Assembly (NCBI RefSeq): GCF_051903925.1
Contig: NZ_CP173678.1
Coordinates: 2,108,001-2,172,000, forward strand
Direction of reading: 5' to 3'
DNA: 64,000 nt
Source of the DNA: G051903925 sp051903925
GTDB taxonomy: Bacteria; Pseudomonadota; Alphaproteobacteria; Zavarziniales; Zavarziniaceae
Shown in pieces: positions 34,233 to 43,091 of this stretch; positions within the stretch are counted from its first letter, which is position 1, and each line of letters starts with the position of its first letter. The position numbers and the translations under genes were made by a program. The notes under the pieces were generated by a model. The model ran no database searches, was not told the origin of the DNA, and was given only the letters and a program-made list of their open reading frames with translations.

Positions 34233-35351
34233 ATGCTGATCGGCGTTCCGAAAGAGATCAAGACCCACGAATACCGCGTCGGGCTGACCCCCGGCAGCGT
34301 GCGCGAGATGGTCGCCCACGGGCACAGGGTGATCGTCCAGCATGATGCCGGCACGGCCATCGGCCTGGACGATGCCCTCTATACCCGCGCAGGCGCCGAG
34401 ATCGTGGCGGACGCGGCCGCCATCTTTGCCCGCGCCGACATGGTCGTGAAGGTGAAGGAGCCGCAGCCGCAGGAATGCGCCCTGCTGCGGCCGGGGCAGG
34501 TCCTGTTCACCTACCTCCACCTGGCGCCCGATCCGGAGCAGGCCCAGGCCCTGGTCGACTCAGGCGCGACCGCCATCGCCTATGAGACGGTGACGGACGC
34601 GCGCGGCGGTCTGCCCCTGTTGTCGCCGATGAGCGAGGTGGCGGGCCGCATGGCGATCCAGGCCGGCGCCCATTGCCTGGAGATGGAGCAGGGTGGCCGC
34701 GGCATGCTGCTGGGCGGCGTGCCGGGCGTGCCGCCGGCCAAGGTCGTGATTCTGGGCGGCGGGGTCGTCGGCACCAATGCCGCGCGCATGGCCATGGGCC
34801 TGGAAGCGCATGTGACCGTGATCGACAAGTCGCTGAACCGGCTGAAGGAGCTGGATTTCCAGTTCGGCTCGAAGCTCTACACCGCCTTCGCCACGCGCGA
34901 CGCGATCGAGGAGCACGTGCTGGACGCGGACCTGGTGATCGGCGCGGTGCTGGTCCCCGGCGCCGCAGCACCCCGCCTGGTCAGTGCCCAGATGGTCAAG
35001 GCGATGAAGCGCGGCTCGGTCCTGGTCGATGTCGCGATCGACCAGGGCGGCTGCTTCGAAACCTCCCGCCCCACGACGCATGCCCAGCCGACCTATGTGG
35101 TCGACGGCGTGATCCACTATTGCGTCGCCAACATGCCGGGCGCCGTCGCCCGTACCTCCACCTTCGCGCTCAACAACGCGACCCTGCCCTTTGCCCTGGC
35201 CCTGGCAGACAAGGGGTGGAAGCAGGCCATGCGCGAGGATCCGCACCTGCTGGCCGGCCTCAACGTCCATGATGGCCGCATCACCTATGGCGCCGTCGCC
35301 CAAGTGCTCGGCTACGAGCTGTTCCCCCCAGACGCAGCGCTGGCTGCCTGA
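34233..35351 (+). CDS. ald: Alanine dehydrogenase
   Basis: A 372-residue NAD-dependent enzyme that interconverts L-alanine and pyruvate plus ammonia. It starts MLIGVPKEIKTHEYRVGLTP; the catalytic region has VVKVKEPQ and YLHLAPD (substrate Lys and His), the Rossmann loop is VVILGGGVVGTNAARMA (about residue 170) and the active-site Asp is in VDVAIDQGG. Length is standard. It lies behind the aminotransferase and has a structured leader that may limit translation. Confidence 0.96.
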   Translation: MLIGVPKEIKTHEYRVGLTPGSVREMVAHGHRVIVQHDAGTAIGLDDALYTRAGAEIVADAAAIFARADMVVKVKEPQPQECALLRPGQVLFTYLHLAPDPEQAQALVDSGATAIAYETVTDARGGLPLLSPMSEVAGRMAIQAGAHCLEMEQGGRGMLLGGVPGVPPAKVVILGGGVVGTNAARMAMGLEAHVTVIDKSLNRLKELDFQFGSKLYTAFATRDAIEEHVLDADLVIGAVLVPGAAAPRLVSAQMVKAMKRGSVLVDVAIDQGGCFETSRPTTHAQPTYVVDGVIHYCVANMPGAVARTSTFALNNATLPFALALADKGWKQAMREDPHLLAGLNVHDGRITYGAVAQVLGYELFPPDAALAA

Positions 35352-35405
35352 CGCTGGCCCGCGCCCGTGGTACGTCGAGGGGGATGACAAGGCTTGTCGC
35401 AGCAG

Positions 35406-35541
35406 AACCCTCCCCCGTCCACAGGATGGGGGAGGGCAGGGTGGGGGCGGGACGGCACGTTTCAGCCGCTCCGTCGGCTCAACCCGCAGGATATCGCCCC
35501 CATCCCAGCCCTCCCCCATCGCTTCGCGACGGGAGAGGGAG
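35406..35541. repeat. GC-rich palindromic element, CCCTCCCCC type
   Basis: About 136 bp between ald and hrpB. CCCTCCCCCGTCC near the left end and CCCTCCCCCATCGC near the right, with GGGGGAGGGCAGGGTGGGGG between them, give several alternative stems. It is related to the element at 40572-40703. It occupies most of the 208-bp gap, which shows nothing else. Confidence 0.7.
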
Positions 35542-35559
35542 CCTCTGGCGCGCCAGCCG

Positions 35560-38022
35560 ATGACCCTGCCGATCGAGCCGCTGTTGCCGGAGATCGTGGC
35601 GGCGCTGCGGGACCACGGTCGCCTCGTCCTTCAGGCGCCGCCGGGCGCGGGCAAGACGACGCGCGTGCCCCTGGCCCTGCTGCAGGCGGGACTGGGGGGC
35701 ACGATCCTGGTGCTGCAGCCGCGGCGCATCGCGGCGCGCATGGCGGCGAAGCGGATGGCGGCGACCCTGGGGGAGGGGGTAGGCCAGACGGTCGGCTACC
35801 GCGTGCGGCTGGATGCGAAGGTGGGCCGGGAGACGCGCATCGAGCTGGCCACCCACGGCATCTTCCTGCGCCGCATCCAGGACGATCCGGCCCTCGACGG
35901 CGTCGCCTGCGTCATCTTCGATGAGTTCCATGAGCGCAGCCTGGACAGCGACCTGGCCCTGGCCCTGGTGCTGGAGGCGCGGGCCGCGCTGGTGCCGGAG
36001 CTGAAGGTGCTGGTCATGTCGGCGACGCTGGACGCAGGTCCCGTCGCCGCCCTGCTGGACGATGCGCCGCTGGTGACGAGCGAGGGCCGCGCCTTCCCGG
36101 TCGAGACGCGCTATCTGGGCCGGCCCGCCGATGGCCGGATCGAACCGGCGATGGCCCGTGCGATCCAGGGCGCGCTGGCGCGGGAGGACGGCAGCATCCT
36201 GGCCTTCCTGCCCGGTGCGGCCGAGATCCGGCGTACGAAGGCCTTGCTGGAGGAGGCGGGCCTGGCGCCGGGCGTCGACTTGGCCGTGCTGCATGGCGAA
36301 CTGGACGGGGCGAGCCAGGACGCGGCCATCGCGCCCGCACCGGTGGGGCGGCGCAAGGTCGTGCTGGCCAGCGCCATTGCCGAGACGTCGATCACGATCG
36401 AAGGGGTGCGGGTCGTGGTCGATTCGGGGCTGGCCCGCGTGCCCGCCTTCGACCCCGCCAGCGGCATGACCCGGCTGGTCACGGTGCCAGCCTCCCGCGC
36501 GACGGCGGAGCAGCGGCGCGGCCGCGCCGGGCGCCTGGGCCCGGGCCTGGCGTTGCGGCTGTGGGACGAGGCGGAGGATCGCGGCCGGCCCAGCCAACCC
36601 GTGCCGGAAATCCGCGCCGCTGACCTGGCACCGTTCGCCCTGGAACTGGCGCTGTGGGGCACGGACGGGCGCGACCTGGCTTTGCTCGATCCGCCGCCGG
36701 ACGCTGCATTCCTGCAGGCGCGGACGCTGCTGCATGAGCTGGGGGCGCTGGGGGCCGATGGCCGGGCGACGGCGCACGGTGCGGCCCTGGCCAGGCTGGG
36801 CCTGCATCCGCGCCTGGCGCACATGATCCTGGCCGCCCCACCGGCCCAGCGCATGCTGGCGTGCGAGGTGGCGGCCCTGCTGACAGGGCGCGACCTGCTG
36901 CGCGGCACGGAGCGCGACGCCGACCTGCGCGGCCGGCTGGCGGCCCTGCGGGGGGAGGCGTGGGGCCCGCGGGCGGAGCGCGGACCGCTGATGGAGGCGC
37001 GCCAGCTGGCGCGCAGCTTTGCGCAGTCGGTGCGTGCGCGGCCTGACGCGCGTGCGGACGAGGACCAGGCGGGGGAGGTGGTGGCGCTGGCCTATCCCGA
37101 CCGCGTGGCGCAGGGTCGCGGCAATGGCCAGTTCCGCATGGCGGAGGGTGGGGCCGCCGGCCTGGCCCCCGGCGATGCATTGGCCGCGGCGCCGTTCCTG
37201 GCCATCGCGCACCTGGGCGGCAGCTCTCAGGGCCAGCGCATCCATCTGGCGGCGCCCATCGGGCGGGACGCCATCGCGCGCCTGTTCGGCGAGCGGATCG
37301 TGCGCGATGCCCGCATCGTCTTCGATCCGGCGGCGCAGGCGGTGGCGGCGTCGGAGCAACGGACGCTGGGAGCCCTGGTGCTGGAGGACCGGCCGATGGC
37401 ACGGCCGGATGCGGCGGCGGTGGCCGCCGTCCTGGCCGACGCGGTGCGAAGGGCGGGCCTGCATGTCCTGCCCTGGACAGAGGGCGCGCGCAGGCTTCGG
37501 GCGCGGATCGGCTTCCTGCACCGGCTGTGGCCGGATGCCTGGCCCGACCTGTCGGACGCGGCGCTGGAGCGGGACCTGGACTGGCTTCTGCCCTATCTCG
37601 ACGGCCTGTCGCGCTTCAGCCACCTGGCGCGGCTCGACATGGCGCAGGTCCTGCGCGACCGGCTGGACCACCAGGCCCTGCGGCAGCTGGACCGCCTGGC
37701 GCCAGAGGCGCTGACCACGCCGACAGGGCGACAGGCGCTGATCGACTACACGGGCGATGCCCCGGTCCTGGCCGCGAAGCTTCAGGAAATGTTCGGCCAG
37801 CGCGAGACGCCGCGCGTGGCGGACGGCCAGGTGGCGGTCATCGTCCACCTTCTGTCGCCGGCCGGGCGGCCATTGCAAGTCACGCGCGATCTTGCCGGAT
37901 TCTGGCGAACCGGCTATGCCGCTGTGAGGGCTGAAATGCGCGGGCGCTATCCCCGCCACCCCTGGCCGGAGGACCCCTTGAGCGCCACGCCCACCCGCGC
38001 CACCAAGGCCCGCAGCGGATGA
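35560..38022 (+). CDS. hrpB: ATP-dependent helicase HrpB
   Basis: An 820-residue DEAH-box RNA helicase (E. coli HrpB is about 810). Motif I is PPGAGKTTR, motif II is DEFH in VIFDEFHERSL, motif III MSATLD, and motif VI is in QRRGRAGRLGPG; the HrpB-specific C-terminal domain runs from about residue 560 to the end with YPRHPWPEDPL. The usual role is RNA metabolism, not fully defined. The ATG at 35560 directly follows the palindromic element. Confidence 0.95.
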   Translation: MTLPIEPLLPEIVAALRDHGRLVLQAPPGAGKTTRVPLALLQAGLGGTILVLQPRRIAARMAAKRMAATLGEGVGQTVGYRVRLDAKVGRETRIELATHGIFLRRIQDDPALDGVACVIFDEFHERSLDSDLALALVLEARAALVPELKVLVMSATLDAGPVAALLDDAPLVTSEGRAFPVETRYLGRPADGRIEPAMARAIQGALAREDGSILAFLPGAAEIRRTKALLEEAGLAPGVDLAVLHGELDGASQDAAIAPAPVGRRKVVLASAIAETSITIEGVRVVVDSGLARVPAFDPASGMTRLVTVPASRATAEQRRGRAGRLGPGLALRLWDEAEDRGRPSQPVPEIRAADLAPFALELALWGTDGRDLALLDPPPDAAFLQARTLLHELGALGADGRATAHGAALARLGLHPRLAHMILAAPPAQRMLACEVAALLTGRDLLRGTERDADLRGRLAALRGEAWGPRAERGPLMEARQLARSFAQSVRARPDARADEDQAGEVVALAYPDRVAQGRGNGQFRMAEGGAAGLAPGDALAAAPFLAIAHLGGSSQGQRIHLAAPIGRDAIARLFGERIVRDARIVFDPAAQAVAASEQRTLGALVLEDRPMARPDAAAVAAVLADAVRRAGLHVLPWTEGARRLRARIGFLHRLWPDAWPDLSDAALERDLDWLLPYLDGLSRFSHLARLDMAQVLRDRLDHQALRQLDRLAPEALTTPTGRQALIDYTGDAPVLAAKLQEMFGQRETPRVADGQVAVIVHLLSPAGRPLQVTRDLAGFWRTGYAAVRAEMRGRYPRHPWPEDPLSATPTRATKARSG

Positions 38023-38041
38023 GGTCGCATCGGAAGATTTC

Positions 38042-38130
38042 CCCGCTCATCCCCGCGAAGGCGGGGATCCAGGGGCAACATGGACCTGCGCTGGCGGCCC
38101 TGGATCCCCGCCTTCGCGGGGATGAGCGGG
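38042..38130. repeat. Perfect inverted repeat, 33-bp arms, upstream of the ynb-like operon
   Basis: The arms 38042-38074 and 38098-38130 are exactly complementary (for example TCATCCCCGCGAAGGCGGGG against CCCCGCCTTCGCGGGGATGA), with a 23-base loop. The hairpin ends 9 bases before the first gene of the phospholipid operon and 20 bases after hrpB. It may stop read-through or stabilise the operon mRNA. Confidence 0.9.
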
Positions 38131-38139
38131 CATATTGAG

Positions 38140-38763
38140 ATGACCCTCTATGACCTGAAACCGCGGTTCCAGGCGCTGCTGCGGCCGCTGGTGGCGCACT
38201 GGGCGGGGCGGGGCATCACGGCGAACATGGTGACGCTTGCCGCCTGTGCCGTGTCCGTCGTCATCGGCGCGCTGCTCTGCGCGTTTCCCCATATCCCGCT
38301 GCTGTTCCTGATCCTGCCCGGCTGGCTGTTCGCGCGCATGGCGCTGAACGCGGTCGACGGCATGCTGGCGCGCGAGTTCGGGCAGAAGAGCCGGCTTGGC
38401 GCCTTCCTTAACGAACTGACCGACGTCGTGTCGGATGCGGCGCTGTACCTGCCCTTTGCCTTTGTCGTGCCGTTCGACTGGCTGTGGGTGGTCGTCGTGA
38501 TCTTCATCGCCGTGCTGACGGAGTTCGCGGGCGTGCTGGGCCTGATGGTGGGTGCCTCGCGCCGCTATGACGGGCCGGTGGGCAAGAGCGACCGGGCGCT
38601 GATCTTTGGCGCGCTGGCGCTGTGGGTGGCGATTGCGGGAACGCTGCCGGCCTGGGCGTGGTGGATCATGCCGGTGCTGGCCCTGGTGCTGGCCGTCACT
38701 GTCGCAAACCGTGTGCATCAGGCATTGAAGGAGGCGCCGGCGGCACCACCTCCCGCCGGATGA
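38140..38763 (+). CDS. ynbA: YnbA-like CDP-alcohol phosphatidyltransferase
   Basis: A 207-residue membrane enzyme that should join a CDP-activated lipid to an alcohol, or the reverse. The CDP-OH-P signature reads DGMLAREFGQKSRLGAFLNE followed by LTDVVSD: the third Asp of the consensus D-G-x2-A-R-x8-G-x3-D-x3-D is Asn. As far as I recall E. coli YnbA has the same Asn (LNETGDVISD), so this is a subfamily trait. Other matching features are MTLYDLKPRFQALLRP at the start and GKSDRALIFG. Six membrane helices. It is the first gene of a six-gene chain with 4-bp overlaps. Confidence 0.88.
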   Translation: MTLYDLKPRFQALLRPLVAHWAGRGITANMVTLAACAVSVVIGALLCAFPHIPLLFLILPGWLFARMALNAVDGMLAREFGQKSRLGAFLNELTDVVSDAALYLPFAFVVPFDWLWVVVVIFIAVLTEFAGVLGLMVGASRRYDGPVGKSDRALIFGALALWVAIAGTLPAWAWWIMPVLALVLAVTVANRVHQALKEAPAAPPPAG

Positions 38764-40721
38764 TCGAGCCCCAGGAAAGACCGTTCGCGATGGACCCGTA
38801 CAAGAGCTTCACGACGCATGACGGGACCCGGCTCGCCTATCGCCACTGGCCGGCGACCAGCGGCCCGCCCCGCGGCGCCATCCTGCTGTTCCACCGGGGG
38901 CACGAGCATTCGGGCCGGATGGAACATCTGGTCCCGGAACTGAACCTTCCCGACTTCGACGTCTTTGCCTGGGATGCGCGGGGGCATGGCCATTCGCCCG
39001 GCCTGCGCGGCGATGCGCCCAGCTTTGCCGCCATGGCGCGGGACGTACAGTGCTTCGTCCGCCATATCGAGGCCGCGCACGGCATTGCCGAGAGCGACAT
39101 GGCCGTGGTGGCGCAGAGTGTCGGCGCCGTCGTCGTCGCCACCTGGGCCCATGACTACGCCCCGCGCGTGCGGGCGCTGGTCCTGGCCTCCCCCGCCTTC
39201 CACGTGAAGCTCTACGTGCCGTTCGCGCGGCCGGGCCTGCGCCTGCTCCGGAAGTTCCGGGGCAACTTCTTCGTGCAGTCCTATGTGAAGTCCAGGCTGC
39301 TGACCCATGATCCGGAACGGCAGCGCAGCTTCGACGCCGATCCGTTGATCACCCGGGCGATCTCGGTCCGCATCCTTCTCGGCCTGCAGGAGGCTGCGGA
39401 CCGCGTCGTGGCCGATGCGCGGGCGATCACGATCCCGACGCAGCTGCTGATCTCGGGCAGCGACTGGGTCGTCCATCACGGCCCGCAGCACCGCTTCTTC
39501 GAGAACCTGGGTACGCCGACCAAGGAGCGCATCGTCCTTCCCGGCTTCTACCACGACACGTTGGGCGAGGCGGGGCGCCAGGTCGCCATCGACCGCATCC
39601 GTGCCTTTGTCCTGGCCCGCTTTGCCGAGCCGCTGGAACGGCCGAGCCTGCTGGACGCCCACCGCATGAGCTATACGCGGGACGAGGCGGATCGCTTGGC
39701 GACGCCGCTGGCCCCCCTGTCCCCGCGCGGCCTCTACTGGTCGGGGACGCGCGCGGGAATCGGCCTGGGCGGCCGCTTCTCCGACGCGATCCGCATCGGG
39801 CAGGAAACGGGCTTCGACTCTGGCTCGATGCTCGACTGCGTCTATCGCAACGCGCCGTCCGGCCGCGGGCCGCTTGGCCGCATGGTGGACAAGGTCTATC
39901 TCGACTCGATCGGCTGGCGCGGCATCCGCCAGCGAAAGGTTCATATCGAGGAACTGCTGCGCGACGCCATGGCCCGGCTGCGGGCGGAGGGTGCCCCCGT
40001 CCACATCCTGGACATTGCAGCCGGCCATGGCCGCTACGTCCTCGAAGCCCTGACCGAGGGGGGCGAGAGGCCCGACAGCATCACCTTGCGCGACTACAGC
40101 GAGATCAACGTCGCCGCCGGCGGCCGCCTGATCGAGCAGAAAGGCCTCAGCGCCATCGCCCGGTTCGAGAAGGCGGATGCTTTCGACGCGGACCAGGTGG
40201 CGACGGCCGAGCCCGCGCCGACGCTGGGCCTGGTCTCCGGCCTGTACGAGCTGTTCCCCGACAATGCGATGGTGCGGCGCTCGCTCGCCGGGATGGCGCG
40301 GGCGGTGCGGCCCGGCGGCTACCTGGTCTATACCGGCCAGCCCTGGCATCCGCAGCTGGAACTGATCGCCCGCGCGCTGACCAGCCACCGGCAGGGCCAG
40401 GCCTGGATCATGCGCCGCCGTACCCAGGCCGAGATGGACGAGCTGGTCGCCGCTGCCGGGTTCGAGAAGCTGGACCAGCGCATCGACGAATGGGGCATCT
40501 TCACCGTCTCCCTCGCCCGGCGGAAGGCCGAAGGCTCACCTTTTGAGGCCGCGATATCGGCCGTCAATGTGGGAATTCCTTCCCCCCTCGCGGGGGAAGG
40601 CAAGGATGGGGGGGCGGTGACGCCGCAGCACCCTTCAACTGCCAGTACTGGCGGTGACGCCCCCCCACCCCAACCCTCCCCCGCGAGGGGGGAGGGGGAT
40701 TCCGGGCAGCACCCGACATGA
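38760..40721 (+). CDS. ynbC: YnbC-like alpha/beta hydrolase-methyltransferase fusion
   Basis: A 653-residue fusion. Residues about 15-325 are a monoglyceride-lipase-like alpha/beta hydrolase: nucleophile serine in VAQSVGAVV, Asp in SGSDWVVHH, His in GFYHDTLGE. Residues about 380-590 are a class I SAM methyltransferase-like domain with motif I ILDIAAGHGRYVLEAL. No membrane helix is obvious. The last 45 or so residues (from about VGIPSPLAGEGKDGG) are translated from a palindromic repeat and are unlikely to belong to the ancestral protein. It starts in an ATGA overlap with ynbA and ends in one with the phosphatase. Confidence 0.87.
   Translation: MIEPQERPFAMDPYKSFTTHDGTRLAYRHWPATSGPPRGAILLFHRGHEHSGRMEHLVPELNLPDFDVFAWDARGHGHSPGLRGDAPSFAAMARDVQCFVRHIEAAHGIAESDMAVVAQSVGAVVVATWAHDYAPRVRALVLASPAFHVKLYVPFARPGLRLLRKFRGNFFVQSYVKSRLLTHDPERQRSFDADPLITRAISVRILLGLQEAADRVVADARAITIPTQLLISGSDWVVHHGPQHRFFENLGTPTKERIVLPGFYHDTLGEAGRQVAIDRIRAFVLARFAEPLERPSLLDAHRMSYTRDEADRLATPLAPLSPRGLYWSGTRAGIGLGGRFSDAIRIGQETGFDSGSMLDCVYRNAPSGRGPLGRMVDKVYLDSIGWRGIRQRKVHIEELLRDAMARLRAEGAPVHILDIAAGHGRYVLEALTEGGERPDSITLRDYSEINVAAGGRLIEQKGLSAIARFEKADAFDADQVATAEPAPTLGLVSGLYELFPDNAMVRRSLAGMARAVRPGGYLVYTGQPWHPQLELIARALTSHRQGQAWIMRRRTQAEMDELVAAAGFEKLDQRIDEWGIFTVSLARRKAEGSPFEAAISAVNVGIPSPLAGEGKDGGAVTPQHPSTASTGGDAPPPQPSPARGEGDSGQHPT
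40572..40703. repeat. GC-rich palindromic element inside the 3' end of the YnbC-like gene
   Basis: The element is bounded by GGAATTCC and GGATTCC, with inner arms CCCCCCTCGCGGGGGAAGG and CCTCCCCCGCGAGGGGGGAG and a central CTGCCAGTACTGGCGG. It has the same character as 35406-35541. It is in frame with the coding sequence and adds a low-complexity tail to the protein. Confidence 0.8.
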
Positions 40722-42067
40722 GCGCCATTCCGCTGGAGCCAGCGCCGGCGGCACCCGCGGGGGAAGGGCGGCCCTGGGGCCGGGCGGCGCTGTGGCTGGC
40801 GTGCCTGGCACCCTTCTTCTATGCGACCTATGGCCTGGCCAACTTCCTGGCCGGGCAACGCGACGACGTGCCGGTGTTCGTTTTCGGGTGGGAGGCGGCG
40901 ATCCCGTTCCTGCCCTGGACGATCATTCCCTATTGGACGATCAATGCCTTCTACGGCCTGTCGCTGTTCGTCTGCGCGACCCGCGCGGAACTGGACACCC
41001 ACGGCAGGCGCCTGCTGACGGCGCAGATCGTCGCGGTGTTCTTCTTCATCGCAGCACCCTTGCGCTTCAGCTTCGAGCGGGGCGCTCCGGGCGACGGCCT
41101 GCCTGGCTTCCTGTTTGAAGCATTGATGGCCTTCGACCGGCCGTTCAACCAGGCGCCATCGCTGCACATCGCGCTCGCCGTGATCCTGTGGGTGCTCTAC
41201 GCGCGCCACCTGCCACGCGTGGTGCACCCCATCCTGCACGTATGGTTCGCGCTGATCTGCGTCTCGGTCCTGACGACCTACCAGCATCATTTCATCGACA
41301 TGCCGACGGGCGCGCTGCTTGGCTTCTTCTGTCTGTGGCTGTGGCCCGACCGGGGGGAGCCGCCGTTCCGCCGCTTCGCTTTCGCGCGCAGCCCGCAGCG
41401 CTGGAAGCTGGCCAAGAACTATGCCGCGGGCGCCCTGGTCTGCGGCATCCTGGCGGGCGGGATCGGTGGGCCGGCGCTGGTCCTGTGGTGGCCCTGCGTT
41501 GCCCTGGGCATCGTCGCCCTGGCCTATGGCCTGCTGGGGCCCGGCGCGTTCCAGAAGGGGGCGGACGGCCGCATGAGCCTGGCGGCGCGCGTGCTGCTGG
41601 CGCCCTATATCCTGGGGGCGCGGATCAATGCCTGGGCATGGACCAACGGCACGCCACCCGCAGCCGAGGTGGTGGGCGGCGTCTGGCTGGGCCGGCTGCC
41701 GCGCAGCGCCGGGTCCTTTGCGACCGTTGTGGACCTGTCGGCCGAACTGCCTGGGGGCGAGCCCGACCGCTGGCGTGCCGTGCCCTGCCTGGACCTGGTT
41801 CCGCCGCCGCCTGAGGCGCTGGCCCAGGCTGTCATGGCGATCGAGCAGGCGCGCGCGCAGGGGCCGGTCCTGGTGTGCTGTGCGCTGGGGTTCTCCCGCA
41901 GTGCTGCGGCAGTTGCCGCCTGGGCGGTTGCCAGCGGCCGGGCGTCGAGCGTGGCGCAGGCGGTCGTCCATCTGCGCCAGATCCAGCCGCGCCTGGTCCT
42001 GAACCCCGCCGCTCTCGCCAATGCGGCAGAAGGCGCGCGCCTGGCGGCGCCGGGGACCGCGGCATGA
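40718..42067 (+). CDS. ynbD: YnbD-like PAP2 and dual-specificity phosphatase fusion
   Basis: A 449-residue inner-membrane protein. The N-terminal part (about residues 20-300) has several helices and PAP2-type residues: PSLHIALAVI and TYQHHFIDMPTG (His-x3-Asp), expected to face the periplasm. The C-terminal part (about 320-440) is a dual-specificity/tyrosine-phosphatase domain with the CX5R loop VCCALGFSRSAAAVAAW (Cys about 388). The predicted job is to dephosphorylate a lipid phosphate or phospholipid headgroup intermediate. Both overlaps with its neighbours are 4 bp. Confidence 0.87.
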   Translation: MSAIPLEPAPAAPAGEGRPWGRAALWLACLAPFFYATYGLANFLAGQRDDVPVFVFGWEAAIPFLPWTIIPYWTINAFYGLSLFVCATRAELDTHGRRLLTAQIVAVFFFIAAPLRFSFERGAPGDGLPGFLFEALMAFDRPFNQAPSLHIALAVILWVLYARHLPRVVHPILHVWFALICVSVLTTYQHHFIDMPTGALLGFFCLWLWPDRGEPPFRRFAFARSPQRWKLAKNYAAGALVCGILAGGIGGPALVLWWPCVALGIVALAYGLLGPGAFQKGADGRMSLAARVLLAPYILGARINAWAWTNGTPPAAEVVGGVWLGRLPRSAGSFATVVDLSAELPGGEPDRWRAVPCLDLVPPPPEALAQAVMAIEQARAQGPVLVCCALGFSRSAAAVAAWAVASGRASSVAQAVVHLRQIQPRLVLNPAALANAAEGARLAAPGTAA

Positions 42068-42453
42068 GCGACCGCCTGGCCTTCGGCATTGCCGCCGACC
42101 TGCTGGCTCAGGGCGCGGTCATCGAACGGCTGTCGCTGCTGCTCAGCCTGGCGGGCGTGGTCTATGCGGTGCTGGGCGCGTGGCCCATCGGCCTGGCCGT
42201 GCTGGCGCTGGGCCTGGCACAAGGCTGGATCGCGCTGCGTGTCGGCTTCGACGCGCGCCTGTTCGCCCGGCTGGCCCAGGCGCCCGACCTGGATGCCTTC
42301 GATGCCGCGATGACGTCGCAAGGGCTGATGCCGGCGGCCAAGGCCGGGCGGCCGGCGGCCCTGCGCATCGCGGGCGCCCGGCGCTTGATGGCGATGCAGG
42401 TGGCGCTGCTGGGAACGCAGGTGGTGGTACTGGCGGTGGGGGTGGTCGGATGA
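42064..42453 (+). CDS. Unknown two-helix membrane protein in the ynb-like operon
   Basis: A 129-residue protein I do not recognise. Two hydrophobic segments near residues 22-58 and one at the C-terminus (about 112-129: VALLGTQVVVLAVGVVG) flank a helical cytoplasmic-looking middle part rich in Ala and Arg. It is embedded between the phosphatase and acyltransferase genes with ATGA overlaps on both sides, so it probably has a role in the same lipid pathway. Confidence 0.75.
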   Translation: MSDRLAFGIAADLLAQGAVIERLSLLLSLAGVVYAVLGAWPIGLAVLALGLAQGWIALRVGFDARLFARLAQAPDLDAFDAAMTSQGLMPAAKAGRPAALRIAGARRLMAMQVALLGTQVVVLAVGVVG

Positions 42454-43091
42454 GCCGAAGCTGGCTGGAATGGGGCGCTGGCCTGCTGGTCATCGCCTTT
42501 GCCTGGGTGGTGACCGGATGCCGGGCAATCTGGGCCGGGACTGCGCCCGAACCGGGACCGCGCATCTATTTCGCCAATCACCGCAGCCATGGCGACTTCG
42601 TCCTGATCTGGTCGGTCCTGCCCATGGCCTTGCGCGCCCGGACCCGCCCCGTGGCGGCGGCCGACTATTGGGCGGCGGATTCCTTGCGCCGCTTCCTGGG
42701 GGCGGGCGTGTTCAACGCCGTGCTGATCGACCGCAACCCGCTGGAGCGGCATGTCGATCCCGTCGCCCAGATGGCGGACGCGCTGGACGCCGGCTCGGCC
42801 CTGATCCTGTTCCCCGAGGGCACGCGCAATACGGGGGAGGAGGATCTGCTGCCGCTGAAGTCCGGCCTCTACCACCTGGCGCGGCGGCGGCCCGAGATCG
42901 ACCTGATCCCTGTCTGGATCGAGAACCTGAACCGCGTGATGCCCAAGGGGGAATTCGTGCCCGTGCCGCTGCTCTGCACCGTCACCTTCGGTGCGCCCCT
43001 GCGGCTTGAGCCGGAGGAGGACAAGGCCACCTTCCTGGCCCGCGCCCGCGCCGCGATGCTGGCCCTGCGCACGCCAGAGGTTGCGGCATGA
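42450..43091 (+). CDS. PlsC-type lysophospholipid acyltransferase
   Basis: A 213-residue membrane-associated acyltransferase. Motif I NHRSHGD (His-x4-Asp, about residues 43-49) and motif III FPEGTRN (about 120) define the family; an N-terminal helix (LLVIAFAWVVTG) anchors it. It should add an acyl chain to a lysolipid or glycerol-phosphate-like acceptor. As far as I recall the E. coli ynbABCD set does not contain such a gene. It is linked by ATGA overlaps to both neighbours. Confidence 0.9.
   Translation: MSRSWLEWGAGLLVIAFAWVVTGCRAIWAGTAPEPGPRIYFANHRSHGDFVLIWSVLPMALRARTRPVAAADYWAADSLRRFLGAGVFNAVLIDRNPLERHVDPVAQMADALDAGSALILFPEGTRNTGEEDLLPLKSGLYHLARRRPEIDLIPVWIENLNRVMPKGEFVPVPLLCTVTFGAPLRLEPEEDKATFLARARAAMLALRTPEVAA

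Noticed and set aside
35406..40703. CRISPR array
   Set aside because: The GC-rich repeats are single palindromic elements, not regularly spaced copies with unique spacers, and no cas genes are present.
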